From JAWKTV01 sp041398905 (GTDB taxonomy: Bacteria > Planctomycetota > Planctomycetia > Planctomycetales > Planctomycetaceae): a DNA stretch of 64,000 nucleotides. Positions 20,671 through 31,100 of the stretch are shown here, in pieces. The DNA lies in contig JAWKTV010000013.1 in the NCBI GenBank assembly GCA_041398905.1, forward strand, positions 1-64,000. Reading direction: 5' to 3'. Below the pieces are notes generated by a model. The model saw only the letters and a list, made by a program, of their open reading frames with translations, ran no database searches and was not told the origin of the DNA. Positions within the stretch are counted from its first letter, which is position 1, and the number at the start of each line of letters is the position of its first letter. A program made the translations under genes and the position numbers.

Positions 20671-23600
20671 TTGAGCCTTCGCATGACCCCTTCGCTGACT
20701 CGCATTCTTCGACTCAACACTTTGGCAACGCTGACGACCGCGATCGCGCTGCTGGTTTCCAACGGTACCGCAACACTCCTGTCGGCCGACGACTATCGGC
20801 CAGACATCAAGCCGGCCTCCGACGAAGGGGAGCAGGCGATCACCGGTATCAAGCGGCCGGATGGGGTCACCGTCGAGCTGTTCGCCGCCGAGCCGCAACT
20901 CGCCAACCCGGTTGCCATCGCCTTTGATGAACAGGGCCGGGTCTATGTCTGCGAAACCTTCCGTCAGCAGAAGGGGGTCGAAGACAACCGCAGTCACATG
21001 AACTGGCTGGAAGCCGACCTGTCGCTCCGCAGCGTCGGCGATCGGCTGGCGATGTTTCAGAAGTACCTCGGCGAGGGCGTCAAGGCGTACGGGGTGGAAG
21101 AAGACCGCATCCGCCGTCTGGAGGATACCAACGGCGATGGCAGGGCGGACCTCGACACCATCTTCGCCGGCGGCTTCCGCGACATCGTGGAAGGGACCGG
21201 AGCCGGCGTCCTCGCCCATCGCGGCAACGTCTACTACACCAACATCCCCCGGCTGTGGGTACTCAAGGACACCGACAATGATGGCGTCGCCGACGACCGG
21301 GACGCCTTGCACGATGGCTTCGGCATCCGCGTCGCCTTCCGCGGTCACGACATGCACGGGCTGACGATCGGCCCCGACGGTCGCCTGTACTTCAGCATCG
21401 GCGATCGGGGCTACAACGTCACCACGCCGGAAGGCAAGCAGTTCGCCCGTCCCGACACCGGGGCGGTCTTCCGCTGCGAACTCGATGGCTCGAACTTCGA
21501 GGTCTTCGCCTACGGGCTTCGCAACCCGCAGGAGCTGGCCTTCGATGACTACGGCAACCTCTTCACGGGCGACAACAACTCCGACAGCGGCGATCAGGCC
21601 CGCTGGGTCCATGTCGTGCAGGGTGGCGACACCGGCTGGCGAATGTATTACCAGTATCTCAACGACCGCGGACCCTGGAATCGTGAACGCATCTGGTACC
21701 CCTACCGCCGACGACCAGACGACCCGCGTGCAGCCCGCCTACACGCTCCCGCCAATCCTCAATCTCGGCGACGGCCCTTCAGGGCTGACGTACTATCCCG
21801 GTGTCGGCCTCCCCGAGCGGTACAACGGCCACTTCTTCCTCGCCGACTTCCGTGGATCGAAGGCCAACAGCGGCATCCGTTCCTTCGCCGTGAAGCCCAA
21901 AGGGGCGAGCTTTGAAATCGTCGACTCCCACTGGTACATCGAGAGCATCCTCGCGACCGACGTCGACTTCGGCTACGACGGCAAGCTGTACATCTCCGAC
22001 TGGGTCGACGGCTGGAACGGCCCGGGCAAGGGCCGCATCTACACCTTCAAGGACGACTCTCAAGCCAAAGCGATTCGTGAGGCCGGTACCGCGGACCTGT
22101 TCGCCACGGGGTTCGATCAGCTTGAGCCGGGTCGACTCGGTCAACTGCTGCAGCATCCCGATCGCCGGGTCCGCCAGGCGGCGCAGTTCGAGTTGGCTGC
22201 CCGTAATGAAGTGAAGACACTCACCGACGCCTGTCGACAGCGCCACCACCAGCTCGCCCGATTGCACGGTGTCTGGGGTCTTGGGCAGATCGCTCGCCGC
22301 AATCAAGACGCCGACGTTTCCCGCATTCTCCGCACACTGCTCGGTGACGAAGATGCCGAACTGCGCGCCCAGTCGCTCCGCACGCTCGGCGACGTCTATG
22401 CGGCCGATGATCGTCAGTCCGTCGACGCGCTGGTCGCCGGGGTGCGGAAAGGCACACCTCGCGAACAGGCGTTTGCCGCGATTGCACTGGCCCGCCCTCA
22501 TGTCAGTGGCGGTGTCGATGCCCTGATCTCGCTGTTGAAGCTCAACGACAATGCGGACCCGGTCCTGCGGCACGCGGCGGTCATGGGACTCGTCGGTTCC
22601 GCTTCGCCCAACGCGCTCGCGCAGTTCGCGCAGTCCGACTCCGCCGCAGTCCGGCTCGGAGTCGTCCTGGCACTCCGCCGGCTCCACTCCGCCCATGTTG
22701 CCCAGTTCTTGCACGACTCCGACCCGTTCGTCGTCGAGGAAGCCGCCCGCGCGATTCATGACGAACCGATCGCCGAAGCCCTGCCGTTTCTCGCGGCCCT
22801 CGCCGGTGAGTCGCCCGAGTCGATGTCCGACCACCTGCTGCGGCGGGTGCTGAACGCCAACTACCGCATCGGCGGCCCCAGTAACGCGCAGGCGATCGCG
22901 ACTCTCGCCAACAGCGACAACGTGCCCGATCACATTCGCAAAGAGGCGCTGTTCACCCTCACTCACTGGGGTGAGCCGCCAGTGCTTGATCGGGTGACCA
23001 ACGAGTACCGCCCGCTGCCCGGCCGCTCGCTGGAATCAGCCCGCGATGCGGTTCAGCAGGTGCTCGATCCACTCCTCGCTGGCCCCGATCCATTGCGGAC
23101 TGCCGCCGTCGAACTCGTTTCGACCTTCCGACTCGAAGGGGCCGACGCGAAGCTGCTCGAGTTCGTCCAACAGAGTGACGAGCCGGATGCGCTGCGGGCC
23201 GCCTCGATGACGGCGCTGGCGGCCGTCGATTCGCCGATGGTCACCGCCGCCCTGCGGTCCGCACTTGACGCGACCACCCCGCTCACCCGCATCGCGGCCT
23301 GGCGAGCACTCGCCAGCCGCGACGCTGAGCGAACCGCCGGCATTCTCAAGGAGGTGCTTGCAACGAATTCCTCCACCGCCGACGAACGGCAAGCAGCCGT
23401 CGAGCTGCTCGCCGCCAGCGAGCACGCCGCGGCGCGGGAGCTGCTCAAGGAATGGGTCAACCTGCTGGCCGTCAACGCGTCGCAAGTCCCGGCCGAGATC
23501 CAGCTCGACCTGCAGCTCGCCGGTCAGTCGGCGGGGCTGCTGGAGTCGCCAACTCTCGACCCGGCGACCGTCACCCCCGAAGAGCTGCTGGCCCGCTACC

Positions 23601-24070
23601 GCTTCTGCCTCGCGGGCGGAGATGTGGAACGTGGTCGAGAGGTCTTCTTTGGAGCCGCGGCCGCGTCGTGTCGGCGGTGTCACAAGGTCAACGGCGAAGG
23701 GAGCGACGTCGGACCGGACCTGTCGGGTGTCAGCAAGGAGAAGGACCGTGCCTACCTGCTGGAGTCGATCGTCGTACCCAATGCCAAGATCGCCAAGGGC
23801 TTTGAAACGGCGGTCTTTATTCTCGACGACGGACGGGTCCTCTCGGGCATCGTCAAAGGTGAAGACGCCGAGTCATTCCAGATCGCAACTCCGCAGGGAG
23901 AACTGATCCGCATCCCGAAAGACACCATCGACGACCAGACCACCGGCCGCACCGGCATGCCCGAAGACCTGTTCAAATCGCTCTCACCCAGAGACGTCCG
24001 CGACCTGGTCGAATTCCTGAGCACGTTTAAGACGCCAGCGACCGCGACCGGGGCGCATGGAAAGGAATGA
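20671..24070 (+). CDS. PVC-type heme-binding CXXCH protein with propeller and HEAT domains, one frameshift
   Basis: This is a protein of about 1130 residues typical of Planctomycetes/Verrucomicrobia. A signal peptide (start ATG 20671 or 20683, ending around LLSADDYRP) precedes a membrane-bound dehydrogenase-type beta-propeller (LFAAEPQLANPVAIAFDE, ETNGDG-like calcium loops, FAYGLRNPQELAFD). A HEAT-repeat block follows (about 22110-23450), then a cytochrome-c-like domain with CRRCH at 23669-23683, VGPDLSGVS and a Leu-rich C-terminus. The reading frame changes near 21700: WYPY is followed by DDQTTRVQPAYTLPP only in the next frame. One base restores it. These proteins are predicted periplasmic redox proteins, often tied to polysaccharide or sugar oxidation; the substrate is not known. 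Confidence 0.9.
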
Positions 24071-24723
24071 GATTAGGCGGACGGGGGCGGGGGCGCGAGG
24101 CTGGATGAAATGATGAAGTTGCCGAGTGGCTGGGGCGCCCTGCAATGAGAGCGCCCCGGTGGGTGCCCCGCTCGGTTGAGTGACCCCGATGCGAAGCGAT
24201 CGGGGCGGCTGCCGGGTTGAGGAGACCGCGCCGAGTGAACGCCGTCCCTGAGGCCCTCGATGCGATGCCGCCCCAGCTTGGCGACGCCAAGCTGGGGCAC
24301 CGCGCGGAGCCATTGTCCCGCTCGATCCAACTCGCAGCGACATGGCCGTCGTGCAGCGTCTGCATGCGAATCAGGGTCTTGCAAACTCGCTCTTTCAGGT
24401 CGCGTCCCAGTTCAATCTCCTCGATATGGCATCGCCAGGGATGACGCCTCAGCACGGCGTTGGCATCTACCAGTGGGCCGCTCACTCCACCCAGTTCCAG
24501 TAGTGATCACTCGGCCTCATTGAGAGACTACAAGACTCGTTTGAATTGGCGTTCCTGATGGGGCTTTGCATCGTCACCCAACTTGCCGCTCAGCATGACC
24601 GATCCGGCATACGCGGCATGTTGCAACCTGCGATGCGAGCCTTTTCCGCCCGGGAACTTCCGTAAACCCGGCGGCAAGAAAGTCCTGCAACAACTGACGG
24701 ATCTTCCGAGGCATCGTCAATCG
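24071..24723. other. Convergent intergenic region, 653 bp, hairpin-rich
   Basis: This lies between the stops of the heme-binding gene (+) and the cupin gene (-). It contains the near-perfect 13-bp palindrome at 24270-24298 and a smaller stem-loop CCCCGAT...ATCGGGG near 24183-24204. A minus-strand frame from 24485 (beginning MSGPLVDANAVLRRHPW) has protein-like composition for about 60 residues, then degenerates. I cannot support it as a gene; it may be a remnant. Confidence 0.45.
24270..24298. repeat. 13-bp perfect palindromic hairpin
   Basis: The arms GCCCCAGCTTGGC-type, read from 24271 as CCCCAGCTTGGC and GCCAAGCTGGGG with flanking G/C pairing, form a 13-bp stem around a GAC loop. The site is intergenic, between convergent genes. 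It has no T run on either side, so it may be a dispersed palindromic element or a bidirectional terminator. Confidence 0.55.
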
Positions 24724-25940
24724 CTACTTCTTCCACGCCCCATTCTTCGGTGCTCCCGGCTGGCGCCCGGGCCGAAGTAACGTAGCGTCACCAGCGGTTC
24801 TGTGCTGGTGTTCTCGAACGTCACCCCGCTCTGGGCCTTCTTGGCGGTCACGAAGACTTCGTCCTCCGTCATCGCGCCGAAGCGGATCATGACTGGGCTG
24901 GCGAGAACGACTCTCTCGATGGAGCCGCTTCCCTGTACGGTAATGAGGCCGTAGGCTCCGCCGTCCTTGATGGTGCACCTGGCACCCGGCTGAAGCGTAA
25001 GTTCTTTGGCGGTGAAGAGCTGTACGCCGTCGATTGTGCCGTAGACGATCCACTTGTCACAATATCCGTCACCCTCTTCGCTGACGATCGGCTCGAGGTA
25101 GTTGGAGTCCTTGAAGTTCGCGTCGACGTTCTTCTCCCAGTCGAGGGCGTCGACGATGTACTGGTTGTCGTTGTGGAATTCTTCGGGAAAGTCCCTGGTA
25201 AGCAGCGACCGCGGGACGAAACGGCCCTCGACCAGGTTCTGGTACATGGCGAAGACGTCGCTGCCCCACTGCGGTTCGTAAGTCACGAGCGAGCCGGGGG
25301 CGTGCAGCACACAGGGCGGGATGAGCCAGCCGGTGCCCGGCTGCAGGCGATACGCCTTCGACAGGTTGAGGATGCCGTTGTCCCCCTTGTGCCAGTTGTC
25401 GAGGCACGCCTTGACCTGCTCTTTGGTCGTCCCCGGCTCGAAGCCCATGAAGGTGTAGGGGAAGCTGTTGCCGACGGCGTTCAACTGCGGCGGGAAGTAG
25501 TACGACTCCGGCTTCGCTTCCTGGCCGACTTTCGCCGCCTGCTCCGTGTTCTGGTGCATGTGATGCGGGATCGGCCCCATGTTGTCAAAAAACTTGGAGT
25601 AGACCGGCCACTTACCGTACTTGTCCCAGATCGCATCGCCGATGATCTCTCCCTTCAGCTCGGCGACGGCGTCGCGAAGCAGAAACTTCTCCCCGCAAGC
25701 GACGACGTACGACAGACCTTCGTCCCAGTTGCGGTTGTCGTTGGCGGCTTCGGTGGTGCTGCCGAACCAGCGTTCATCGATCCCGCCGCGATGCATGCCG
25801 AGGGCGTAGTAGTCCTGCGGGTGCAACTTGAGGCGGCGACCGGGCTGCAGGAAGCTGCGGGGCACCCAGTTCGGCGCGAGCCGCAGGATGCCATCGGTGG
25901 CGGAGAGAGCGTCGCTGGCGAGTTGAGCGACGTTGGCCAT
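24724..25940 (-). CDS. Cupin / mannose-6-phosphate isomerase-like protein
   Basis: A protein of about 405 residues with two jelly-roll cupin halves, resembling class I mannose-6-phosphate isomerases. The first half carries a metal-site stretch (GPIPHHMHQNTEQAAKVG with paired histidines, and a downstream Glu in KPESYYF). It is followed by AYRLQPGTGWLIPPCVLHAPGS, a second cupin motif with His. The second half has LTLQPGARCTIKDGGAYGLITVQGSG. Expected activity is sugar-phosphate isomerisation or a related metal-dependent sugar reaction, in the cytosol. Near the 3' end (about 24765) the frame breaks: the natural tail QPGAPKNGAWKK to TAG 24724 is in the next frame. The start is ATG 25940. Confidence 0.7.
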
Positions 25941-26021
25941 GCTGTTCGGTCCTGAGGTTTCGTCGAGTTCGATCTGCGGAACAGTCGTTGCGGCTGAGAG
26001 CGGGCAGTGTCCCGTGGTGTA

Positions 26022-26225
26022 TCAGCCTTGTCGACGGCGGAAGACTCGATGGGCGGCGAAGGCCAACAGGCCGATGATCGCCAGCAGCGGCCAGCCGTGC
26101 GTCGGCTCGACGACGTAGTGTGTGACACTTTCTGGCGGCGTCACACCATGTCCGGCATGGCCGAAGACCGTGCCGATCAGCAGGAGATTCCACAGACAAG
26201 CCATCAACGAGGGGCGAAACATCAA
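26022..26225 (-). CDS. Small secreted or membrane-anchored protein, 67 aa
   Basis: A 67-residue product with an N-terminal hydrophobic helix (PSLMACLWNLLLIGTVFG, signal-like), an HAGHG motif just after it, and a C-terminal TM helix (WPLLAIIGLLAFAAH) followed by a positive RVFRRRQG tail. This sortase-sorting-like layout (signal, short exposed segment, TM, basic tail) suggests a tiny inner-membrane protein with a periplasmic loop; the His/Gly cluster could bind metal (inference). It lies 81 bp upstream of the cupin gene on the same strand and may be co-transcribed. I do not recognise a family. Confidence 0.6.
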   Translation of the reverse strand: MMFRPSLMACLWNLLLIGTVFGHAGHGVTPPESVTHYVVEPTHGWPLLAIIGLLAFAAHRVFRRRQG

Positions 26226-26602
26226 GCAATCCTTGGCAGACGATCACACTTGGCGAAGCAGCGCGCGCCGCTCGCGGCAGCCGACAGTTTAGCAATCGTC
26301 TCGCGTCTGTCAGTGTTCCCCTTCGCTTTTTCCAGACCCACGAGTCTGTCGCGACCGCTGACGAACCGCTGCGCGCGACAGTCGCGGTGTGGAGGCGGGC
26401 GAGCGTTGCAGCGAAGATTCCCTTCGTCGTCGATTGACTCTCGCCTTGCCCCGTGTCAGTCTGTTGGTCGACACCGACGCGGCGGAATGGGCGGGGCGGT
26501 GTGTGTCGCCGGCAGGAGGGTCGGGGCAGCAGGGTCATCGCCGGGCTGGCGGGCAGTTGATGCCGGGCCGGGCGAGTTGTAAGTGCAGGGAGGGAATCCG
26601 AC
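26226..26602. other. Divergent intergenic region, 377 bp
   Basis: This lies between the 67-residue gene (-) and the citrate synthase (+) and must hold both promoters. AGGGAGGG shortly before the GTG at 26603 is a good ribosome-binding site. No other element was recognised. Confidence 0.5.
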
Positions 26603-27718
26603 GTGCCGCAGCAATTAGAGTGGTATCATCCCGGCTTGCAGGGGGTGGTGGCGGGAGAGACCGAGATCTGTTCTCTTGCCGACGGGCTGTTGTACCGTGG
26701 CTATTGCATCCACGAGCTGGCCGAGCAGGCGAGTTTTCTGGAAGTCGCGCACCTGCTGCTGCACGAACGACTGCCGAACGCCGAAGAACTGGCCGACTTC
26801 AACAGTTTGATTTGTGAAGCGGCGGCGTTGCCCTCGCTAGTGGCCGGATTGCTCGAGCAGATGCCGATGCACGCCGCGCCAGTGGATGTGCTGCGGACCG
26901 GTCTGTCGCTGCTGACGCACGATGACCCTCAATTCGACGATGGCGGCGACTTGGCGGGCGTCAGCAAGGCGGTGACGTTGATCGCGCGCTTTCCCTTGCC
27001 GGCCTGCGTCTGGCATCGGGCGAAACAGAACTGGGAACCTTTCGAGTGGTCGTCGGACGAGAGCTATGCCGCCAACCTGTTTCGCGGACTGACGAACCGC
27101 AGTCCGCACCCGCATGAAGAACAGGCTCTCGATTCGGCGCTGGTTGTCTCGATGGAGCAGGAGTTCAATCCTGCAACGTTCGCCGCTCGCATCGTCGGCT
27201 CGAACAACGGCGACCTGTACTGCGCGGTGCTGGCGGGGTTGGCGGTGCATGGTGGCCGTCGTCACTCAGGCGACTACGACACGATCCTGCAACTGCTGCG
27301 AAGCGGGATGGGCGGGGTCAAGTCCCTGCTGGCTGATCGGGAGCGAGTGGTGCCAGGGTTCGGACATCCGGTGTTCGTGGACTGCGATCCACGCGCATCG
27401 ATCCTTGAGAACTGGACGTCTCAGCTCGCGATGCGACCCGGCGTCCGCAGTTTCGAGGCGATGGCGGAAGAAATCGAGCACGCCGTCTGGGAGGCTCGCA
27501 AGTTGCCTCCGAACCTGGATTGGGCGTTCGCGCGCCTGCTGCACTACATGGGCTTGCCGTCTGAATTGCATTTGCCGGTCTTCCTGTGCGCGCGGTGCGT
27601 TGGCTGGTGCGCTCACGCGCTGGAGCAGTCGTTGAGCGGGGTCGTGATTCGTCCCCGGGCACGCTATCGCGGTGCTTTGGCCGCGGAGTTCGAGCCGCTG
27701 GCTCATCGCGACGGCTGA
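26603..27718 (+). CDS. Divergent citrate synthase-family enzyme
   Basis: The 371-residue product has the citrate synthase fold: N-terminal YHPGLQGVVAGETEICSLADG and LLYRGYCIHELAEQASF (as in GltA/CitZ), then catalytic-region motifs. Several are altered. The usual LHADHE-type oxaloacetate segment reads SMEQEFNPATFAARIVGS, so the conserved His is Gln. The GPLHGGAN loop appears as VHGGRRHSGD. GFGHPVF retains the second catalytic His, and NLDWAFARLL retains the catalytic Asp. The family condenses acetyl-CoA with an oxo-acid. The substitutions raise the possibility of a different acceptor, or 2-methylcitrate synthase-like use, or reduced activity. The start is GTG 26603, after AGGGAGGG. It is not part of an obvious pathway operon. 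Confidence 0.8.
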   Translation: MPQQLEWYHPGLQGVVAGETEICSLADGLLYRGYCIHELAEQASFLEVAHLLLHERLPNAEELADFNSLICEAAALPSLVAGLLEQMPMHAAPVDVLRTGLSLLTHDDPQFDDGGDLAGVSKAVTLIARFPLPACVWHRAKQNWEPFEWSSDESYAANLFRGLTNRSPHPHEEQALDSALVVSMEQEFNPATFAARIVGSNNGDLYCAVLAGLAVHGGRRHSGDYDTILQLLRSGMGGVKSLLADRERVVPGFGHPVFVDCDPRASILENWTSQLAMRPGVRSFEAMAEEIEHAVWEARKLPPNLDWAFARLLHYMGLPSELHLPVFLCARCVGWCAHALEQSLSGVVIRPRARYRGALAAEFEPLAHRDG

Positions 27719-28102
27719 CAGCGCGGTGGGTATCGATGCCGGGTGGAATGTTCTGAGCCACGCAGTGCTTTGCGGCGGTTGGCCGAGAAACCTGATCCAC
27801 CGAGCGCGCACTACGACGTTTTAACCGGCGCTTTCGTTCGATCCGATCGAGGTCGAATCATCGGTATGGGAGTCACAGTCCTATGTTCTCGATCGGCATC
27901 ATCGACTTGACGGCGGGTTGAGGGACGTTGCTTTTTGCCGACATCCCGGCGGCGACCTATATCCCATGAGGAACATTCTGGACCGCCGGGTCTCCGGTCG
28001 CGCCGGTCTGTCTCCGAAGTCCCTCATTGTTGCCGGGTGATGCCACATCGCGCCCAGCAGCCAATCTCCGGCCATGTTACGTACCGCGTGACGTGGCGAC
28101 CG
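27719..28102. other. Intergenic region, 384 bp
   Basis: The frame of the FHA gene is open here from 27935, but the stretch is Arg/Pro-rich with no domain content, so I start that gene at 28103. I see no hairpin with a T run and no RNA gene. Confidence 0.45.
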
Positions 28103-31100
28103 ATGAAATCGATCATGAAGACGACCACCTTCAATCCGCCGCCATCGACCATCAGCCCGAACCGGATGATGCACTGTTTGCGTCTCACGCCGGTCCGGGC
28201 CGCGGAAGATCAGGCTCCGTGGGTCTTCGGTGCCGGCGAGGTCCTCATCGGATCCGCCACGGGCTGCGATCTGGTGTTGGCCTTCGGTGGTGTCGGTGCC
28301 GAGCACTGCGTCATCGAGTTTGATGGCCAGCAGGCGATCGCGGCGGCGAAGCATCCGATGAGCTGGCTCAATGATGGCCCCTTTCGTCGGTCACGGGTGC
28401 GGGGCGGCGATGTCCTCGCGCTCGGCCCCGTCGAACTGAAAGTTGACTTCGTTGATGTCCCCGCGCCTCCGGAACCGCCCTCCGCACCAGTCGTCGAGGA
28501 GGAGGAGGAGTCGATTGAACAACTGATCGCCGAGCAGTTGCAAGAGGTACCCGCCGCGTCGTTACCTTCGAAACCGGTCGAGGCGAAGGCCGATGTTCCC
28601 GAGGCCGGCGTGCCGTCGTCGTCCATCGACGCCTTGATCGCCGAAGCCGAGGCGGCCCGGTGCCTGCGTGAGGACCTGAACCGTCTCGAAGCGGAGGTCG
28701 CGCGACTGCGTACGCAATCGACTGTGGTTGAGCTGCCAATGCCCAAGCCAGCGTTCGCCGGCCATGGTCTGCCGTTGTCGCGTACGCTGCGGTCGCAATT
28801 CACGGCTCTCCCGGTCGATCCGGAAGCCGATGAGGATCGACATTCCGTCGGTGAGCCGCGTGTCAGCCGTTCCACCTTGCACCGTCTGATGGAACAGGTT
28901 CGGCTGCAACGCGCTCAGTTGCAGCGCGAGTCGCGGCGGCTGGAGCAACGGGAGAGCGAGCTGGCGCAGTCTCGCGAGGAGTTCGACGCGGCCGTCGAGG
29001 CACTCGACGAAGATCGCCTGGCCTGGAGAGAGCAATGCGACGCGGACCGACGCCTGCTGGAAGAACAGCTTTCGCAGCTTGCTGATGATCGGGAGGCGTT
29101 GAACGAAACCGCCTCCGACCTGCGTCGGCGGGCGATTGAGTTGCATGAGCGGGAGCAGAAGCTCGGTACCCGGGAGGCCCAACTAATCGCCGCGCGCACG
29201 GACCTCGCCGAGCGCGAGGAAGCCTTCGAACTGCGTGAGTCGCAACTGCGAAAAATGGAAGAGGAGCTGGCGTCGCGAAGCGTCGCCACCGAGCGGGAAC
29301 GGGCTGAGGTCGCGGCTCTGCAGGCCGAGCTTGCCGCGGCTCGCGAAGCGATTCAGCAGGAGAATTCTGAACACTCGCATGAACAAGCCTGGCTCGAAGC
29401 GCAGTACTCCGAGTTGCGTCGCGAGCAGGAGGAACTGCGGCATCAGAGCGGCGTGCTCGAGACCGAGCGCGGCCGACTGGCGAGCGAAGCCCAGGCCCTG
29501 GAGCAGCGTGAGCTGGCACTGGCGAGCAGCCACGAAGAGTTACAGCGTCGCGAACAGTCTCTTTCCGTCGAGGAACAGCGACTTGCGGATCGGACCAGCG
29601 AGCTGGAAGCGGTCGAGGCCGCCCTCGATCATCGTGTCAGTGAACTCGAGTCACAGGCCGCGGACCTCGATGATCGCGCCGCCGATCTTGCCGCGAGAAG
29701 CCAGTCGCTGCAGGCCGATGCCGAGCAGCTCGAACTCAGCCAGTCGGAACTGACCGCGCAGCAGCGGCAGCTAGACGGAACCGCCGCTGAGCTGGAGGCA
29801 CGTCGCCTGGAATTGGAAGCCGCTCAGGAGGCCGATGTTGCCGCGTTCGCGGCCGTCAGCCACGGGGCGTTGTCGTCTGAGGAAGCCGAGTCGCTGGACC
29901 TTGCCCGGCAGGAGATTGAACAAGAGCGTGCCCGCCTGCAGGAGCTGCGTGAGCGGCTTGATCAGCGGACCGCTGAGATTGAGGAACGCGATCGAAGTCT
30001 CGATTCCGATCGCCGCGACCACGCGGCCGCGCTGGTGATGCTGGCCGAATCTCGATCGGAGCTGGACGCGGAGCGAGCGAAGCTCGAACTGCGTCAACGC
30101 GAACTCGCAGACGCAGCGATCGATGCCGAAGTCGAACAAGCGACCGCGCGTGAACAGGCTTTGCAGGCGGAGCTATCTGAACTGCGGGCCGAGGCTGAGG
30201 CCGAACTGGAGCGGCTGGAGCAGGAACTCGCGGCGGCGATCGAGGAACGCGAGACGTTCCGCAACGAGTTGACGACTCGATCGGAGAACGACCGAGAATC
30301 CGCGGACCAGCTCTCGGCAGCTCAGCTCGCGGAGCTGCATCACCTGCAAGCGGAACTTGAGGCCGAGCGACGCACGATCGAAGCCGAGCGAGAACGACTG
30401 GACGAAGCCTGGGAGCAGTTGCGTCTGGCCGCGACACATCGCATTGAGGACAACTCGGAAGCGGAGTCCGTCGCCGATCTCGCGGCTGAGGCCCCGCAGG
30501 AGTCGAATGACGCCATCGAAGACGAGGGGCCAACGGTCGAGCGGCCCGTTGCCGCATCGCGAATGGACCTGTACCAGACCGCCGCGCCCGCCACGGGCTT
30601 TGGCGTGCTGGACTTTGATGAAGAAGCTGTCGAAGACGACGACACACACAGTGACCCTGTGGCCAATCTGTCCAGTGCGTTGACCGCAAGTTTGGCGGCG
30701 TATGGCCGTACCGCTCAGGAAGCGGAGTCGGAAGTCGAGAATCGCTTTGGTGTCTCCGAGTATGCCCGGACCGCCGCGTTGGATGAAGATCTTGACGACG
30801 CGCATGGTCACGGGGCGGAGGAATCCGACGACGATTCGGGTGCGGCTCCCGTCAGCTCGGGTACGTCACGCGTTGAGAGTTCGGCCAGCCCGATTCGTTC
30901 TCAACTGGCGGCCCTGTTCGGTATCTCGGCCGACTCGCTGGAGGAGACCGCCCGGCGGCATCCCGAACTGGCCGAAGCAGAAACGTCGCCGGAGAGCTTC
31001 AATCGGAATGAACAAGCCGCTGACGCCGAGCGGTACGAACTGGAAACCGACGATGAATCGGAGGTTGACGCAGACGAGTATCGCGACGAACCAGCCTTCG

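Noticed and set aside
24027..24485. Minus-strand gene in the convergent gap
   Set aside because: Only about 60 residues look protein-like, then composition collapses and the frame overlaps hairpins; no family is recognisable.
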